From: Allopusillimonas ginsengisoli
GTDB taxonomy: Bacteria; Pseudomonadota; Gammaproteobacteria; Burkholderiales; Burkholderiaceae_B
DNA length: 64,000 nucleotides
Reading direction: 5' to 3'
Assembly (NCBI GenBank): GCA_005239165.1
Contig: RAPG01000006.1
Coordinates: 62,001-126,000 of the forward strand
The notes beneath the pieces are model-generated. The model was not told the origin of the DNA and searched no databases. It saw only the letters and a list, made by a program, of their open reading frames with translations. Made by a program: the position numbers and the translations under genes. Shown here piece after piece: positions 38,828 through 48,695 of this stretch; the stretch's first letter is position 1, and every line of letters begins with the position of its first letter.

Positions 38828-39484
38828 TTAACGCACTCCTTCCGAAACAACCTTGGCGGCGGCTTCACGTCCAGCCACACCCAAACCCTGCAGGTACGCC
38901 ACGACGGCATCCTCTTCGCTTTTTCCTTTGAGCTCATCGGGTGCTGCGTCGATTTCCTCATCGGTATAAGGCACGCCCAGCTTGCGCAGAGCCCGCATAC
39001 GCGTCTGCACATTGGTGCCTTCGACCGTGTTGCGCTGCAGCCAGGGGTAGGCAGGCATATTCGACTCTTTGACGACCATACGCGGATCACGCAAATGCAG
39101 ACGGTGCCAGTCATCTGAATAACGCTGACCTACACGGGCCAGGTCAGGGCCGGTACGCTTGGACCCCCACAGAAATGGATATTCATAGGTCGACTCACCC
39201 GCCAGCGAGTATGGACCGTAGCGCTGCACCTCATGACTGAGCATGCGAATTTGCTGCGAATGACAGCCAACGCACCCTTCACGTATGTAGACATCTCGCC
39301 CCACCAGCCTCAGGGCTTCGTAAGGCTTAACACCTTCAGTGGGCGTGGTCATCGAATGCTGGAAAAACAGCGGCACGATCTGGACCAGCCCAGCGAAAGA
39401 AATCACCAGAATGCTCAGAATAATGAGCAAGCCAACGTTGGTTTCAATGAGCTTGTGCGAAAAACCGCTAGCTTTCTTAGACAT
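38828..39484 (-). CDS. ccoO: cbb3 oxidase subunit II, monohaem cytochrome c
   Basis: A 218-residue membrane-anchored cytochrome c. Membrane helix at about 17-40 ([25 protein letters not shown]), haem motif CVGCH at 71-75 within [13 protein letters not shown], and the typical [29 protein letters not shown]. It follows ccoN by 14 bases. Confidence 0.97.
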   Translation of the reverse strand: MSKKASGFSHKLIETNVGLLIILSILVISFAGLVQIVPLFFQHSMTTPTEGVKPYEALRLVGRDVYIREGCVGCHSQQIRMLSHEVQRYGPYSLAGESTYEYPFLWGSKRTGPDLARVGQRYSDDWHRLHLRDPRMVVKESNMPAYPWLQRNTVEGTNVQTRMRALRKLGVPYTDEEIDAAPDELKGKSEEDAVVAYLQGLGVAGREAAAKVVSEGVR

Positions 39485-39498
39485 AATTCAGGCTCTCC

Positions 39499-40982
39499 TC
39501 AAGCTGTAGCCATGACTGGGCGGCGCAACGCGGGATCAATCGCGTCAGGGCTGAACAAGGGGACCTCTGGATTCACCCTGGTCTGGCCACGCACGGTGAT
39601 CCAGGTATTCCACGCCATCACGCACATGCCTGACAGAAACATTAGCCCGCCCGCAAGCCGGATGACGTAGAACGGATAGGTTGCTTTCACGGACTCAACA
39701 AAACTGTAGGTGAGAGTGCCGTCGGCCTCTGTGGCGCGCCACATCAGGCCTTGCATGACGCCGGCAATCCACATCGAGGCGATATAAAGCACAACACCCA
39801 GCGTGGCAATCCAGAAATGCAGATCTACCAGACGCATATTGGCCATCTGTGTGCGGCCATAAAGTCGCGGAATCAGGTAATACAGTGAGCCAAAGGTGAT
39901 CATGGCCACCCAGCCCAGCGCGCCGGAGTGCACGTGACCTACCGTCCAGTCGGTGTAGTGCGACAACGCATTAACCGTACGGATCGACATCATCGAGCCT
40001 TCGAATGTGGACATGCCGTAGAACGAAAGCGACACCACCATGAACTTCAAAATCGGGTCGGTGCGCAATTTGTGCCAGGCACCCGACATCGTCATGATCC
40101 CGTTGATCATGCCCCCCACGAAGGCGCGAGCAGTATCAGTGACAGTGCCATGCCCAGCGATTGAGTCCAGTCGGGCAGCGACGTGTACAGAAGATGGTGT
40201 GGACCAGCCCACATATAGGTAAACGCCAGCGCCCAGAAGTGCACTATGGACAGACGGTACGAGTAAATCGGCCGCTCAGCCTGCTTGGGCACAAAGTAAT
40301 ACATCATGCCCAGAAAGCTGGTGGTCAAGAAGAAACCGACCGCATTGTGACCGTACCACCACTGCACCATGGCATCCTGCACGCCACTATATATGGAGTA
40401 AGACTTGAACCAGCTGACAGGCATTTCCAGGTTATTGAAAATATGCAGCACGGCAATCGTCAGAATGTACGAACCAAAAAACCAGTTCGCCACGTAAATG
40501 TGCTTGACACGGCGCTTGGCGATCGTGCCAAAAAAGACGACGGCGTACACAATCCAGACCAGCGCAATCAGAATATCAATTGGCCACTCGAGCTCCGCGT
40601 ATTCTTTGGTGCTTGTAAAGCCCATGGGCAGCGTAATGACCGCTCCCACCAGAGCCAGTTGCCAGCCCCAGAAGGTAAACGCCGACAATTTGTCGCTGAA
40701 CAAACGCACCTGACAGGTGCGCTGCACCACGTAGTAAGACGTGGCAAATAAGGCATTACCACCGAACGCAAAAATAACGGCGTTGGTGTGCAGTGGTCGC
40801 AGGCGTCCATAGCTCAGCCAGGGTGTTTCAAAATTAAGCTCAGGCCAAATAAGCTGTGCAGCGATTAATACGCCCACGGCCATGCCGATGACGCCCCAAA
40901 ATATGGTGGCGATCGAGAACTGTCTGACCACCCCATAATTGAAGACTTCGACCTGCTTCCCCGCAGTATCGAAAGTGCCCAT
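39499..40982 (-). pseudogene. ccoN: cbb3 oxidase catalytic subunit I, frameshifted
   Basis: Haem-copper oxidase subunit that reduces oxygen and pumps protons. The first frame (40982 to about 40107) holds the low-spin haem region [29 protein letters not shown] and [16 protein letters not shown], then ends [12 protein letters not shown]. The second frame carries on as [16 protein letters not shown] and contains the essential [18 protein letters not shown] haem ligands. The switch falls in a run of six G on the minus strand (C6 at 40112-40117). Seven G would give one 494-residue CcoN of normal size. If the shift is real, the oxidase is inactive. All other cco genes look intact, so a sequencing error or a switchable run is equally possible. 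Confidence 0.9.
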
Positions 40983-41053
40983 GAGTTTCCCCTAAACAAT
41001 AAAAAGTTAATGCTATAAATAAATAAATATCTTTCTGGGTGTTGCTGTGAGCA

Positions 41054-41239
41054 TCAAGGCTCGGCCGGTTCGGTCGGCTCAGGCGCAACCGGAGCCGTTC
41101 GGTCATCGTCCTCAAGTATCAGATCTCCTACCGATCCAGCATCATCAAACTGGCCGGCAAAAATAGCCCACCAGAATGCGGCACCGATCGCGATGACCAG
41201 AAGAAGGGAAATGGGAAGCAGCAAAAACAGAGAAGACAT
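41054..41239 (-). CDS. ccoS: CcoS cbb3 oxidase maturation protein
   Basis: 61 residues with one N-terminal membrane helix (SSLFLLLPISLLLVIAIGAAFWWAIFAGQFDD), which is the CcoS signature, and a Pro/Glu-rich tail. CcoS is needed for cofactor insertion into cbb3 oxidase. It starts 3 bases after the stop of the CcoI-like gene, so the two are tightly coupled. The 71-base gap to ccoN is AT-rich and shows no FNR box. Confidence 0.93.
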   Translation of the reverse strand: MSSLFLLLPISLLLVIAIGAAFWWAIFAGQFDDAGSVGDLILEDDDRTAPVAPEPTEPAEP

Positions 41240-41242
41240 AGA

Positions 41243-42208
41243 TCAGCCCTGTACCGGCACCCCTTGCCAATTACTATCCATAAAATGAGTGTGACGACGA
41301 TACAGGCGCCAGGAGTTGGCCGCCACGGCCAGCGACGAAAGCAACATGCTGATAGCGGCAAGCCAGGGCTGCACAAACCCTAAGGCCGCCAGCGGCGTCA
41401 TGAGCAGGTGCCAGGCTATGGAACCGTAAAGATTCTGGCGAGCGACCTTGTCCGTAGACTGTATGAGGCGCTGCACGTCCGCCTCGGCGCGCAGCGGCTG
41501 GGAGGACAGACAGGCGTGTGCTGCCGCAGTGGCGGTAGGCACGGCCATAGCCATAGCGCAAGGACAACTCATGACCAGCAAGGCCACCATGATGCCTATG
41601 GCGCGATCAGGAGCGTGCATGTACCACGTCGCCCCCGCAATGAAAGCAAGCGCAAGCTGAATGACAACAAACCAGAACGCCAGCGTGTTGGCATGTCCGG
41701 AAATCGACGATCTGAACTGCTCGACTAACTGATGGTTGGCGCCTGCATCGACAGACTGGCGGGCACACAGTTCAAGATAGCGAGCTGTAAGCAGAAATGC
41801 CACAAACATGGTGGCAGAATCAAAATAGACCTCGCCGCGCCCCGTCCAGGTTGAATACACACTAGGTATAAAGGCGGCAACAATGCTCAGGGCCACTGGC
41901 ACGTCCATGCCTACCCGCCCACGACGCAACTGCGTCAGCGCACCCTGCCAAACAGGTATGGCGCAATACAAAATAACAGGTGCCGTTATTACCAGGCTGA
42001 TCCAATTCATCATGAAAATGGCATCGTCCAGCAGCGCAAGGTTGTCGGGTGCCATGCTTTCAGACCGCAAATAGCCCGGAAACGCAAACATCATGACTTG
42101 CATCATGCCCAGCCAGCCAAGCCCCAGACGTGCCAACAGGCGACGTCGCGCGAGACGGTCATCATCAGATAGCCCTTGGGGCGTAGAAAAAATCGAATAG
42201 GCGCGCAT
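41243..42208 (-). CDS. CcoI-like membrane protein lacking all ATPase domains
   Basis: 321 residues that align by eye with the membrane part of copper P1B-type ATPases. Early helices carry LLARLGLGWLGMMQVMMFAF; helices 3-4 carry GRVGMDVPVALSIVAAF and GEVYFDSATMFVAFLLTARYLEL. The metal-site helix has SCPCAMAMAVPTATAA (Cys215-Pro-Cys217). The last two helices carry TPLAALGFVQPWLAAISMLLSSL. Missing are the N-terminal metal-binding domain, the A-domain TGE loop and the whole P/N domain with DKTGT. Short linkers (about 150-175 and 230-258) take their place. The usual YN of helix 7 is Trp-His. The frame is open with no sign of decay, its FNR promoter reaches up to its own ATG, and ccoS follows at once. 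It cannot hydrolyse ATP; a copper-handling role in oxidase assembly is only an inference. Confidence 0.85.
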   Translation of the reverse strand: MRAYSIFSTPQGLSDDDRLARRRLLARLGLGWLGMMQVMMFAFPGYLRSESMAPDNLALLDDAIFMMNWISLVITAPVILYCAIPVWQGALTQLRRGRVGMDVPVALSIVAAFIPSVYSTWTGRGEVYFDSATMFVAFLLTARYLELCARQSVDAGANHQLVEQFRSSISGHANTLAFWFVVIQLALAFIAGATWYMHAPDRAIGIMVALLVMSCPCAMAMAVPTATAAAHACLSSQPLRAEADVQRLIQSTDKVARQNLYGSIAWHLLMTPLAALGFVQPWLAAISMLLSSLAVAANSWRLYRRHTHFMDSNWQGVPVQG

Positions 42209-42215
42209 GGCCCAA

Positions 42216-42257
42216 AATATAGAATACGGGGAAACCCCGGGTGTTGATTTAGATCAA
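42216..42257 (-). promoter_or_regulatory. Perfect FNR box and -10 of the cco cluster
   Basis: TTGATTTAGATCAA (42244-42257) is a perfect TTGAT-N4-ATCAA site. On the minus strand TATATT (42221-42216) is a good -10. With the box centred at -41.5, transcription would begin at about 42209, directly before the ATG at 42208. A CGGGG/CCCCG inverted repeat (42227-42239) lies between box and -10. Confidence 0.8.
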
Positions 42258-42316
42258 GGCCCGGGTGTACCGCAGGGGAACCCGACTTGTCGCGATTGTG
42301 GCGACTGCACAAAACT

Positions 42317-42355
42317 GTGGCGCCAGACCAACTCTTTAGAGTCGGGCGGCGCCAC
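42317..42355. other. Hairpin in the gap between the cco cluster and aceA
   Basis: An 8-bp perfect outer stem (GTGGCGCC 42317-42324, GGCGCCAC 42348-42355) encloses a small ACTC/GAGT hairpin. The gap 42258-42500 also has a GTTGGG/CCCAAC hairpin (42472-42494) and a TGGCTT/AAGCCA hairpin (42441-42458) downstream of the aceA stop. The latter may act as a weak terminator, with TTTTTT about 20 bases later on the minus strand. No gene is visible. Confidence 0.4.
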
Positions 42356-42500
42356 TATACCAAATCAAACCAAACCTGGCAGAAAAGCCATAAATGGTCT
42401 GCTGATAAAACACTGTAAAAAACAACGATTTATCGGCTTCTGGCTTTAAAACAAGCCATCATGCGAAACAACGTTGGGCTGTAACCTCACCCAACACACT

Positions 42501-43808
42501 TTAGGCTGTAGCCGACTCAAACTGCTCTTCTTCGGTCGACCCTGTGAGTGCCGTGGTCGACGACTGCCCACCTTCGATAGTCTGAGTGACTGCATCAAAA
42601 TAACCTGTACCCACTTCGCGCTGATGCTTGACCGCAGTAAAGCCCAGGTCGGCGGCTGCAAATTCTTTCTGTTGCAGCTCAACGAACGCACTCATCTGGT
42701 TACGGGCATAACCATGCGCCAGCTCGAACATACCGTAATTCAGTGCATGGAAGCCTGCCAAGGTGATGAACTGGTATTTGTAGCCCATGGCACCCAGCTC
42801 ACGCTGAAATTTCGCAATGGTGGCATCGTCAACATTTTTCTTCCAGTTAAACGAAGGCGAGCAGTTGTAGGCCAGCATTTTGCCCGGAAACTGACGATGG
42901 ATTGCATCGGCAAACTTCTTGGCATACTCAAGATTAGGCGTGGACGTTTCGCACCAGATCAGATCGGCATATGGCGCGTAAGCCAGACCACGGGAGATTG
43001 CCTGATCAATGCCGGGACGTGTACGGAAAAAGCCTTCGGCCGTGCGCTCACCGGTCACAAACGGCTGATCGTTAGGGTCCATATCGCTGGTAATGAGGTC
43101 AGCCGCATCTGCGTCAGTGCGTGCCAGCAGCAACGTCGACACGCCCTGTACATCAGCAGCCAGACGGGCGGCAACCAGCTTAGCCACGGCATCACGGGTA
43201 GGCACAAGCACTTTGCCACCCATGTGACCGCATTTTTTGACGGAAGCCAACTGATCTTCAAAGTGAACGCCGGCAGCACCTGCGTCAATCATGGATTTCA
43301 TGAGTTCAAAGGCGTTGAGGACGCCACCGAACCCTGCTTCAGCGTCTGCAACAATGGGAGCGAAGTAATCGATATAACCTTCATCCCCCGGGTTTTTGCC
43401 TTCCATCCACTGAATCTGGTCACACCTGGTGAGCGAATTGTTAATGCGGCGCACAACCAGCGGTACCGAGTTGGCCGGGTACAACGATTGATCGGGGTAC
43501 ATCTCGCCCGCAATATTTGCATCTCCGGCGACCTGCCAGCCCGAAAGATAAATAGCCTTCAGGCCTGCCTTGACTTGTTGCATGGCCTGGTTGCCCGTGA
43601 GAGCACCGAGCGAGTTGATGAAGGGTTCAGTGTGCAGCAGATCCCAGAGTTTTTCTGCACCACGGCGGGCAAGCGTGTGCTCAACCATCACCGAACCGCG
43701 AAGACGCACAACCTCTTCTGCACCGTAGCCACGCTTGATACCTTGCCAGCGCGGGTCTTCTGCCCACGTACGTTGCAAAGCGCGTATTTCATTTTCTCGA
43801 GTGCTCAT
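42501..43808 (-). CDS. aceA: Isocitrate lyase
   Basis: A 435-residue glyoxylate-shunt enzyme that splits isocitrate into succinate and glyoxylate. The active-site signature is KKCGHMGGK, with [13 protein letters not shown] before it, and [11 protein letters not shown] further on. Length equals E. coli AceA (434). ATG 43808 gives [12 protein letters not shown]; the extra upstream 27 residues of the open frame are not protein-like. No malate synthase or AceK gene is adjacent. It is divergent from queF across a region rich in palindromes. Confidence 0.97.
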   Translation of the reverse strand: MSTRENEIRALQRTWAEDPRWQGIKRGYGAEEVVRLRGSVMVEHTLARRGAEKLWDLLHTEPFINSLGALTGNQAMQQVKAGLKAIYLSGWQVAGDANIAGEMYPDQSLYPANSVPLVVRRINNSLTRCDQIQWMEGKNPGDEGYIDYFAPIVADAEAGFGGVLNAFELMKSMIDAGAAGVHFEDQLASVKKCGHMGGKVLVPTRDAVAKLVAARLAADVQGVSTLLLARTDADAADLITSDMDPNDQPFVTGERTAEGFFRTRPGIDQAISRGLAYAPYADLIWCETSTPNLEYAKKFADAIHRQFPGKMLAYNCSPSFNWKKNVDDATIAKFQRELGAMGYKYQFITLAGFHALNYGMFELAHGYARNQMSAFVELQQKEFAAADLGFTAVKHQREVGTGYFDAVTQTIEGGQSSTTALTGSTEEEQFESATA

Positions 43809-43893
43809 GATGACATCCTTAAAAAGACAAAGAAATAAAGGGGTAATCGATGAACAAAGTGTACGCCTATGCTGCGTTGCATCTAACACTTAT

Positions 43894-44047
43894 GTCTTAT
43901 ATAAGACAGACTATTTAACACTATAAAATCAACTAGTTATGCTTATTGTTTTGTATTATGAAATGGTTTTTTCTTTTATGAAATGATTATTCGTGCGCTG
44001 CAGCGAAGTCATTTCGCATTATGAAGTGAGCATTTCACAACGTGAAA
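43894..44047. promoter_or_regulatory. Operator-like repeats upstream of aceA
   Basis: This gap holds a perfect 14-bp palindrome GTCTTATATAAGAC (43894-43907). It also holds a series of related elements: ATTATGAAATGG (43955-43966), TTATGAAATGA (43976-43986), CATTATGAAGTGAG (44017-44030) and the palindrome TTTCACAACGTGAAA (44033-44047). Repeated TTTC/GAAA half-sites suggest binding of one or two repressors controlling aceA. The regulator is not in the window. Confidence 0.5.
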
Positions 44048-44125
44048 AAACAGGCTGCCGAGGTACAATCAGCTCAGCCTTTGTGTCATGGCATCCTGCC
44101 GGCACCCTATCTATTTTTGCTTATC

Positions 44126-44950
44126 ATGCAAGACAACATGCTCCAACATGCCCCTCTCGGTCAAGATGTCGCCTTCCCGCAGGCGTATGACCCTTTATTA
44201 TTGTTTCCCATTTCACGCTCCACCAATCGTCAGACCCTGCCAATACCTGCAAAATGGTACGGTGCTGATATCTGGAATGCCTACGAGCTTTCCTGGCTGA
44301 CGCCCCGAGGCAAGCCCGTCGTGGCGGTGGGGCAATTTACGTTTCCGTACTCCAGCCCCAGTTTGGTGGAATCCAAGTCTTTCAAGCTTTATCTGAATTC
44401 ATTTAGTGAAGAGCGCTACGTTGACGCAGCTGCCGTCAGCGCCGTCATGCGTCACGATCTTGAAAAGGTTACAGAACAACAGATAGCGATAAATATTGTG
44501 CCGCTTTCCGGCAATGAACGGCAGCTATGCCAACCGCTCGAAGGCATAAACATTGATGCGGCCGACATTGAAATTAAACACTACTCACCGGCACCGGAGC
44601 GACTTGCCTGTCTTTCCGACGCAAGCGTTGTTACTGAAACGCTGGTGTCAGACTTGCTGAAATCCAACTGCCCCGTAACGGGGCAACCAGACTGGGCAAG
44701 CGTACAGATCAGGTATACAGGCCCGCAAATCAACCGTGAAGCCTTGCTTGAGTACATTGTTTCATTGCGCCGTCACACAGAGTTTCATGAACATTGCGTA
44801 GAAAAAATGTTTTGCGATATTTGGGCGGCCTGCGCACCCCAAGCCTTGTTTGTGCGCGCCTGCTATACGCGGCGTGGCGGGCTTGACATCAACCCCTGGC
44901 GCAGCAGCGAACCGGCTCAACCTCAGCCAGCCCGCACGATACGACAATAA
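44126..44950 (+). CDS. queF: NADPH-dependent preQ0 reductase (long QueF type)
   Basis: A 274-residue enzyme that reduces preQ0 to preQ1 in queuosine synthesis. It shows the NADPH motif ESKSFKLYLNSF, the catalytic Cys in LLKSNCPVTGQPDWASVQI, and HEHCVEKMF. The C-terminus YTRRGGLDINPWRS is typical of the two-domain E. coli-like form. ATG 44126 matches the family length; the frame upstream to 44042 would run into the operator region. The stop is 4 bases from the converging MFS gene. Confidence 0.96.
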   Translation: MQDNMLQHAPLGQDVAFPQAYDPLLLFPISRSTNRQTLPIPAKWYGADIWNAYELSWLTPRGKPVVAVGQFTFPYSSPSLVESKSFKLYLNSFSEERYVDAAAVSAVMRHDLEKVTEQQIAINIVPLSGNERQLCQPLEGINIDAADIEIKHYSPAPERLACLSDASVVTETLVSDLLKSNCPVTGQPDWASVQIRYTGPQINREALLEYIVSLRRHTEFHEHCVEKMFCDIWAACAPQALFVRACYTRRGGLDINPWRSSEPAQPQPARTIRQ

Positions 44951-44954
44951 GTGG

Positions 44955-46247
44955 TCAGGCGCTCGCGCGCTGCATTATTGGTACAGATTTGCCTGCTGCC
45001 TTGGCAACGCCCACCGCAAGAAAAGCCGCTGCAGCAAAAGCAATGGCCGCGCCATACCAGGGCCCGCGGCCAAAGCCGGCATCGAGCAGCAGCCCAAAGC
45101 TCACTGGCGCCAGCGACGAACCCACGTCCATGCCAGAGTACACCAGCCCATACACCGTGCCGGTTGCCCCTTTAGGCGTAACACGCCGGATCAGCATGTC
45201 ACGCGACGGGGCAGACACCCCCGAGCAAAAACCTGCCAAAGCCACCAAAGCCATGGCAAACATGGGCGGCACCATACCCAGCGCCAGAACCACCAGCAGC
45301 GCACCCGCGAGTAGCAATGAAACAAATACCGTGCGTTCTGTATTAGGCGTAGTCCCTACCAGAAAGCCCCCTGCCACCATGCCTACGGCTGCGGCAACCA
45401 TATAGGCTGAAAGCGTTGTGCCGGCCATGACCTTGGCTATGCCATAGACATCACCCAGCATGGGAATGGTGTAGTTCTGCACCGCAGACAGGGCAATGGA
45501 TGTACAGGCAAAAAACAGAAAGGCTCCCCACAGCGCAGGCTGAACCAGCAAGGTTGCCAGGGTCTGGCCTACTGACTGGCGCGCAAGATCTGGCGCGGCA
45601 CTGCTCTGGGCGGTGTCTTCGGCCGATGGTGCGAACGCGTCGTTGCGCCCCCCAAGAAGATCACGGCCCAACCAGGTGAGAAACAGAATAAAGCCAACCA
45701 GAGCCGCAGCCCCAAAGGCAGCCACCCGCCAATTGGCGACATAGATAAGCCCCGCCATAAATACCGGCGTAAGCGCCCACCCCAAGTTGCCCGTGAGCCC
45801 GTGCGTGCTGTAGGCGTGCCCCAACCGTTCACTACTGATGCGATGATTGATGATGGAATAATCGACAGGATGAAAGACGGAATTTCCAATGCCACCAATA
45901 ACGGCGGCAAGCACCAACATGGCATAGCCCGTAGACAGCCCGATCAACAGGCCAGCCACCACAAAACAGCTAAGCCCAAAACGAAGCACGGGAGCTGGCC
46001 CGATGCGGTCAACGACAAAACCTGAAGATGCCTGCCCCAGGCAAGACACCAGAAAAAACACAGATGCCAGCAGCCCGAGCTTGACGAAGTCGTAGCCATA
46101 CTCATGCGCCAGAGACAGATAAAGCGTGGGCAACACCAGCTGAAAAAAGTGCGATGAAGCATGCACCGCTCCGATAAGACTGATTATCTTCCAGTCTTGC
46201 CGCTTGAGCGCAGCGGCTTGAGCCTGTTCAACCGTGATGGTGGTCAT
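44955..46247 (-). CDS. MFS transporter (FSR/fosmidomycin-resistance-like)
   Basis: A 430-residue major facilitator with about 12 membrane segments. After a cytosolic N-terminus it shows WKIISLIGAVHASSHFFQLVLPTLYLSL and DRIGPAPVLRFG. A cytoplasmic loop about 200-230 (GGRNDAFAPSAEDTAQSS) lies between halves. The pattern with His in the first helix and GNSVFHPVDYSIINHRISSERLGHAYSTHG recalls the Fsr subfamily. Substrate unknown. It lies 21 bases behind pgsA on the same strand. Confidence 0.85.
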   Translation of the reverse strand: MTTITVEQAQAAALKRQDWKIISLIGAVHASSHFFQLVLPTLYLSLAHEYGYDFVKLGLLASVFFLVSCLGQASSGFVVDRIGPAPVLRFGLSCFVVAGLLIGLSTGYAMLVLAAVIGGIGNSVFHPVDYSIINHRISSERLGHAYSTHGLTGNLGWALTPVFMAGLIYVANWRVAAFGAAALVGFILFLTWLGRDLLGGRNDAFAPSAEDTAQSSAAPDLARQSVGQTLATLLVQPALWGAFLFFACTSIALSAVQNYTIPMLGDVYGIAKVMAGTTLSAYMVAAAVGMVAGGFLVGTTPNTERTVFVSLLLAGALLVVLALGMVPPMFAMALVALAGFCSGVSAPSRDMLIRRVTPKGATGTVYGLVYSGMDVGSSLAPVSFGLLLDAGFGRGPWYGAAIAFAAAAFLAVGVAKAAGKSVPIMQRASA

Positions 46248-46268
46248 GTGTTTATTACCGAAAAAAGA

Positions 46269-46853
46269 TCAAGCCTGTTGTTGATCTGATTTGTTCCGGA
46301 TCTCAGGCCATGCCCGGCGCAGGTAATAACACATGGACCACACTGTCAGGATAGCCGCAATCACAATCAGGACCTGCCCCAGTAACTGCATCGACAGGCC
46401 GTACAGTGGCTGCCAGTACAGCAGACAAGGGATGGCCACCATTTGCGTCGCAGTCTTGAACTTGCCCAGCCTGTGAACAGCCACACTACCGCTTGCACCT
46501 ATTTTTGCCATCCATTCGCGCAAAGCAGAAATGGTGATCTCACGGCCAATAATTATGAGCGCAATGAATGAGTCAACACGGCCCAGGTGCAGCAAAATAA
46601 GCAATGCCGCGCACACCATGAGCTTGTCAGCAACCGGATCAAGAAACGCGCCAAATGAAGAGGTTTGGTTCCAGCGTCGTGCAAGCCAGCCATCAAACCA
46701 GTCAGTCAGAGCGGCAATAATGAATGCGGCAGCAGCCACGGCATCACGCACTGGCATCGAGACCCAGTGTTCGGGCAAATAAAACAGCGCCACGATCAAC
46801 GGGATCATCGCAATACGCAGCCACGTCAGGGCAATGGGCAAATTTATAGGCAT
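46269..46853 (-). CDS. pgsA: CDP-diacylglycerol-glycerol-3-phosphate 3-phosphatidyltransferase
   Basis: A 194-residue inner-membrane enzyme that makes phosphatidylglycerol phosphate. The CDP-alcohol phosphotransferase motif DG-x2-AR-x8-G-x3-D-x3-D is complete (DGWLARRWNQ through FGAFLDPVAD). Several membrane helices are present. It follows uvrC by 15 bases, an old and widespread pairing. Confidence 0.95.
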   Translation of the reverse strand: MPINLPIALTWLRIAMIPLIVALFYLPEHWVSMPVRDAVAAAAFIIAALTDWFDGWLARRWNQTSSFGAFLDPVADKLMVCAALLILLHLGRVDSFIALIIIGREITISALREWMAKIGASGSVAVHRLGKFKTATQMVAIPCLLYWQPLYGLSMQLLGQVLIVIAAILTVWSMCYYLRRAWPEIRNKSDQQQA

Positions 46854-46868
46854 AAGTGAAATACTACT

Positions 46869-48695
46869 CTATCGGAGCGCATGATAGATGCGTTCTGCCA
46901 GTTCATCGGAAATTCCATCTATCGAACGCAAGTCGTCTATGCTGGCATCGACCACGCCCGAAAACCCACCAAAACGAGCTAGCAACTTCTGCCTGCGACG
47001 CGCGCCCACCCCTTCGATCTCTTCCAGGCGCGATACGTTGCGTGCCTTTGCACGCCGGGCCCGCATACCCGTAATGGCAAAACGATGAGCTTCGTCACGA
47101 ATCTGGGCAACCAGCATCAAGGCTGCCGACTCTATGCCCAGCGCCACCGGCGGCCTTTCATCGGCAAACACCAGCGTTTCCAGCCCCACCCGTCGCCCTT
47201 CTCCTTTGGCGACGCCAACCAGTACGTGCGTATCCAGACCCAGTTCTACAAATACCTGACGAGCGACTTCGACCTGCCCTTTGCCGCCATCGATCAGCAC
47301 AATCGACGGCATCTCGGCATCACCATCGGCCACACGCCCAAAACGTCGCGTCAGCACCTGCCGCATCGCGGCATAGTCATCACCCGGAGTAATGCCCGCG
47401 ATGTTGTAACGCCGATAAAGTGACGGCTGCATATCGTTGTGGCGATAGACCACACAAGAGGCCTGGGTGGCTTCGCCAGCAGTGTGGCTGATGTCGAAGC
47501 ACTCAACATGCATGGCATCCAGCGCCGCCTCATCGGTATCCATATCAAGTGCTGCAGCCAGCGCCTGGGTACGCGCAACCCGCGCCGTCGACTCACCCAG
47601 CATACGTGTCAAAGCCATCTCGGCATTACGCTGCGCCTGCTCCAGCCATGTCTTGCGCACACCCTGAGGCTTAATCAACAGACGCGCTTTGACGCCCGTC
47701 TGTTCCGCCAGCAAACTCAGCAAGTCAGGATCAGTCAGCCGGTGCGAACAGACCAGCACGGGCGGCATGGCGCTGTCTACGTAGTGCTGCCCTACAAATG
47801 CCGCCAGCACGTCTTCCAGGCTGGAATCGGCATGCGTGTTGGAAGGAAAAAAAGGCTTATCACCCAGATGCCGCCCCCCACGAACCATGGCCAGATTCAC
47901 ACACACCCGGCCGCCCATTGCCAGCACGGCAATAATATCGACGTCGTCATTGCCGATTTTTTCCATGGATTGCTGTTGCAACACCTTGGACAACGCCCGC
48001 ATCTGGTCACGCAATACCGCTGCCAGCTCAAAATCAAGAGATTCAGAAGCCTGCTGCATACGCTGCCCGATATCCTGCAGCACATCGTCGGCCTGCCCTT
48101 CGAGAAACTTGATGGCTCTTTGAACATCAGCCTGATAATCTTCCTGCGAGATCAGGTTGACGCATGGCGCCGAACATCGCCCAATCTGATACAGCAAACA
48201 GGGCCGCGAGCGGTTGGCAAAAACACTGTCTTCACACGTACGCAGGCGAAACACGCGCTGCAGTATCTGTATGGTCTCGCGTACGGCCCAGGCATTGGGA
48301 TACGGCCCAAAGAAACGGCCCTTGCCACTGGTACTGCCCCGGTAATAGGCTATGCGCGGAAACGCGTGATCCGAAAACATCAGGTAGGGATATGATTTGT
48401 CATCCCTGAACAAAATGTTGTACCGCGGCTTAAGGCGCTTGATCAGGTTATTTTCGAGCAACAACGCTTCGGCTTCAGACCGCGTAACCGTAACCTCCAG
48501 CCTTACTACCCGCGACACCATATGACTGATGCGCGGGCTCGAAAGGTTTTTCTGAAAGTAAGAGCTGACGCGCTTTTTCAGGTCGCGTGCCTTGCCGACG
48601 TACAGCACCTCCCCTTTTTCATCTATATGCCGGTAAACCCCAGGCAGATGAGGAAGATCAAGCAGAAACGATTTGAGATTGAAGTCGTCGGGCAT
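46869..48695 (-). CDS. uvrC: UvrABC system protein C
   Basis: A 608-residue nucleotide-excision-repair dual incision nuclease. It contains a GIY-YIG domain ([33 protein letters not shown]), the [21 protein letters not shown] segment, a UVR motif near 200-235, an RNase H-like nuclease region (VLIDGGKGQ) and C-terminal helix-hairpin-helix motifs. ATG 48695 ([20 protein letters not shown]) is preferred over in-frame ATGs at 48710 and 48725. It overlaps the nagZ end by about 38 bases. Confidence 0.96.
   Translation of the reverse strand: MPDDFNLKSFLLDLPHLPGVYRHIDEKGEVLYVGKARDLKKRVSSYFQKNLSSPRISHMVSRVVRLEVTVTRSEAEALLLENNLIKRLKPRYNILFRDDKSYPYLMFSDHAFPRIAYYRGSTSGKGRFFGPYPNAWAVRETIQILQRVFRLRTCEDSVFANRSRPCLLYQIGRCSAPCVNLISQEDYQADVQRAIKFLEGQADDVLQDIGQRMQQASESLDFELAAVLRDQMRALSKVLQQQSMEKIGNDDVDIIAVLAMGGRVCVNLAMVRGGRHLGDKPFFPSNTHADSSLEDVLAAFVGQHYVDSAMPPVLVCSHRLTDPDLLSLLAEQTGVKARLLIKPQGVRKTWLEQAQRNAEMALTRMLGESTARVARTQALAAALDMDTDEAALDAMHVECFDISHTAGEATQASCVVYRHNDMQPSLYRRYNIAGITPGDDYAAMRQVLTRRFGRVADGDAEMPSIVLIDGGKGQVEVARQVFVELGLDTHVLVGVAKGEGRRVGLETLVFADERPPVALGIESAALMLVAQIRDEAHRFAITGMRARRAKARNVSRLEEIEGVGARRRQKLLARFGGFSGVVDASIDDLRSIDGISDELAERIYHALR

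Noticed and set aside
42207..42449. 80-residue + strand ORF over the FNR box
   Set aside because: It contains the FNR site and two hairpins, lacks a ribosome site and has no recognisable domain.
47439..48395. 318-residue + strand ORF opposite uvrC
   Set aside because: Shadow of uvrC; His/Gln/Arg-rich composition with no domain.
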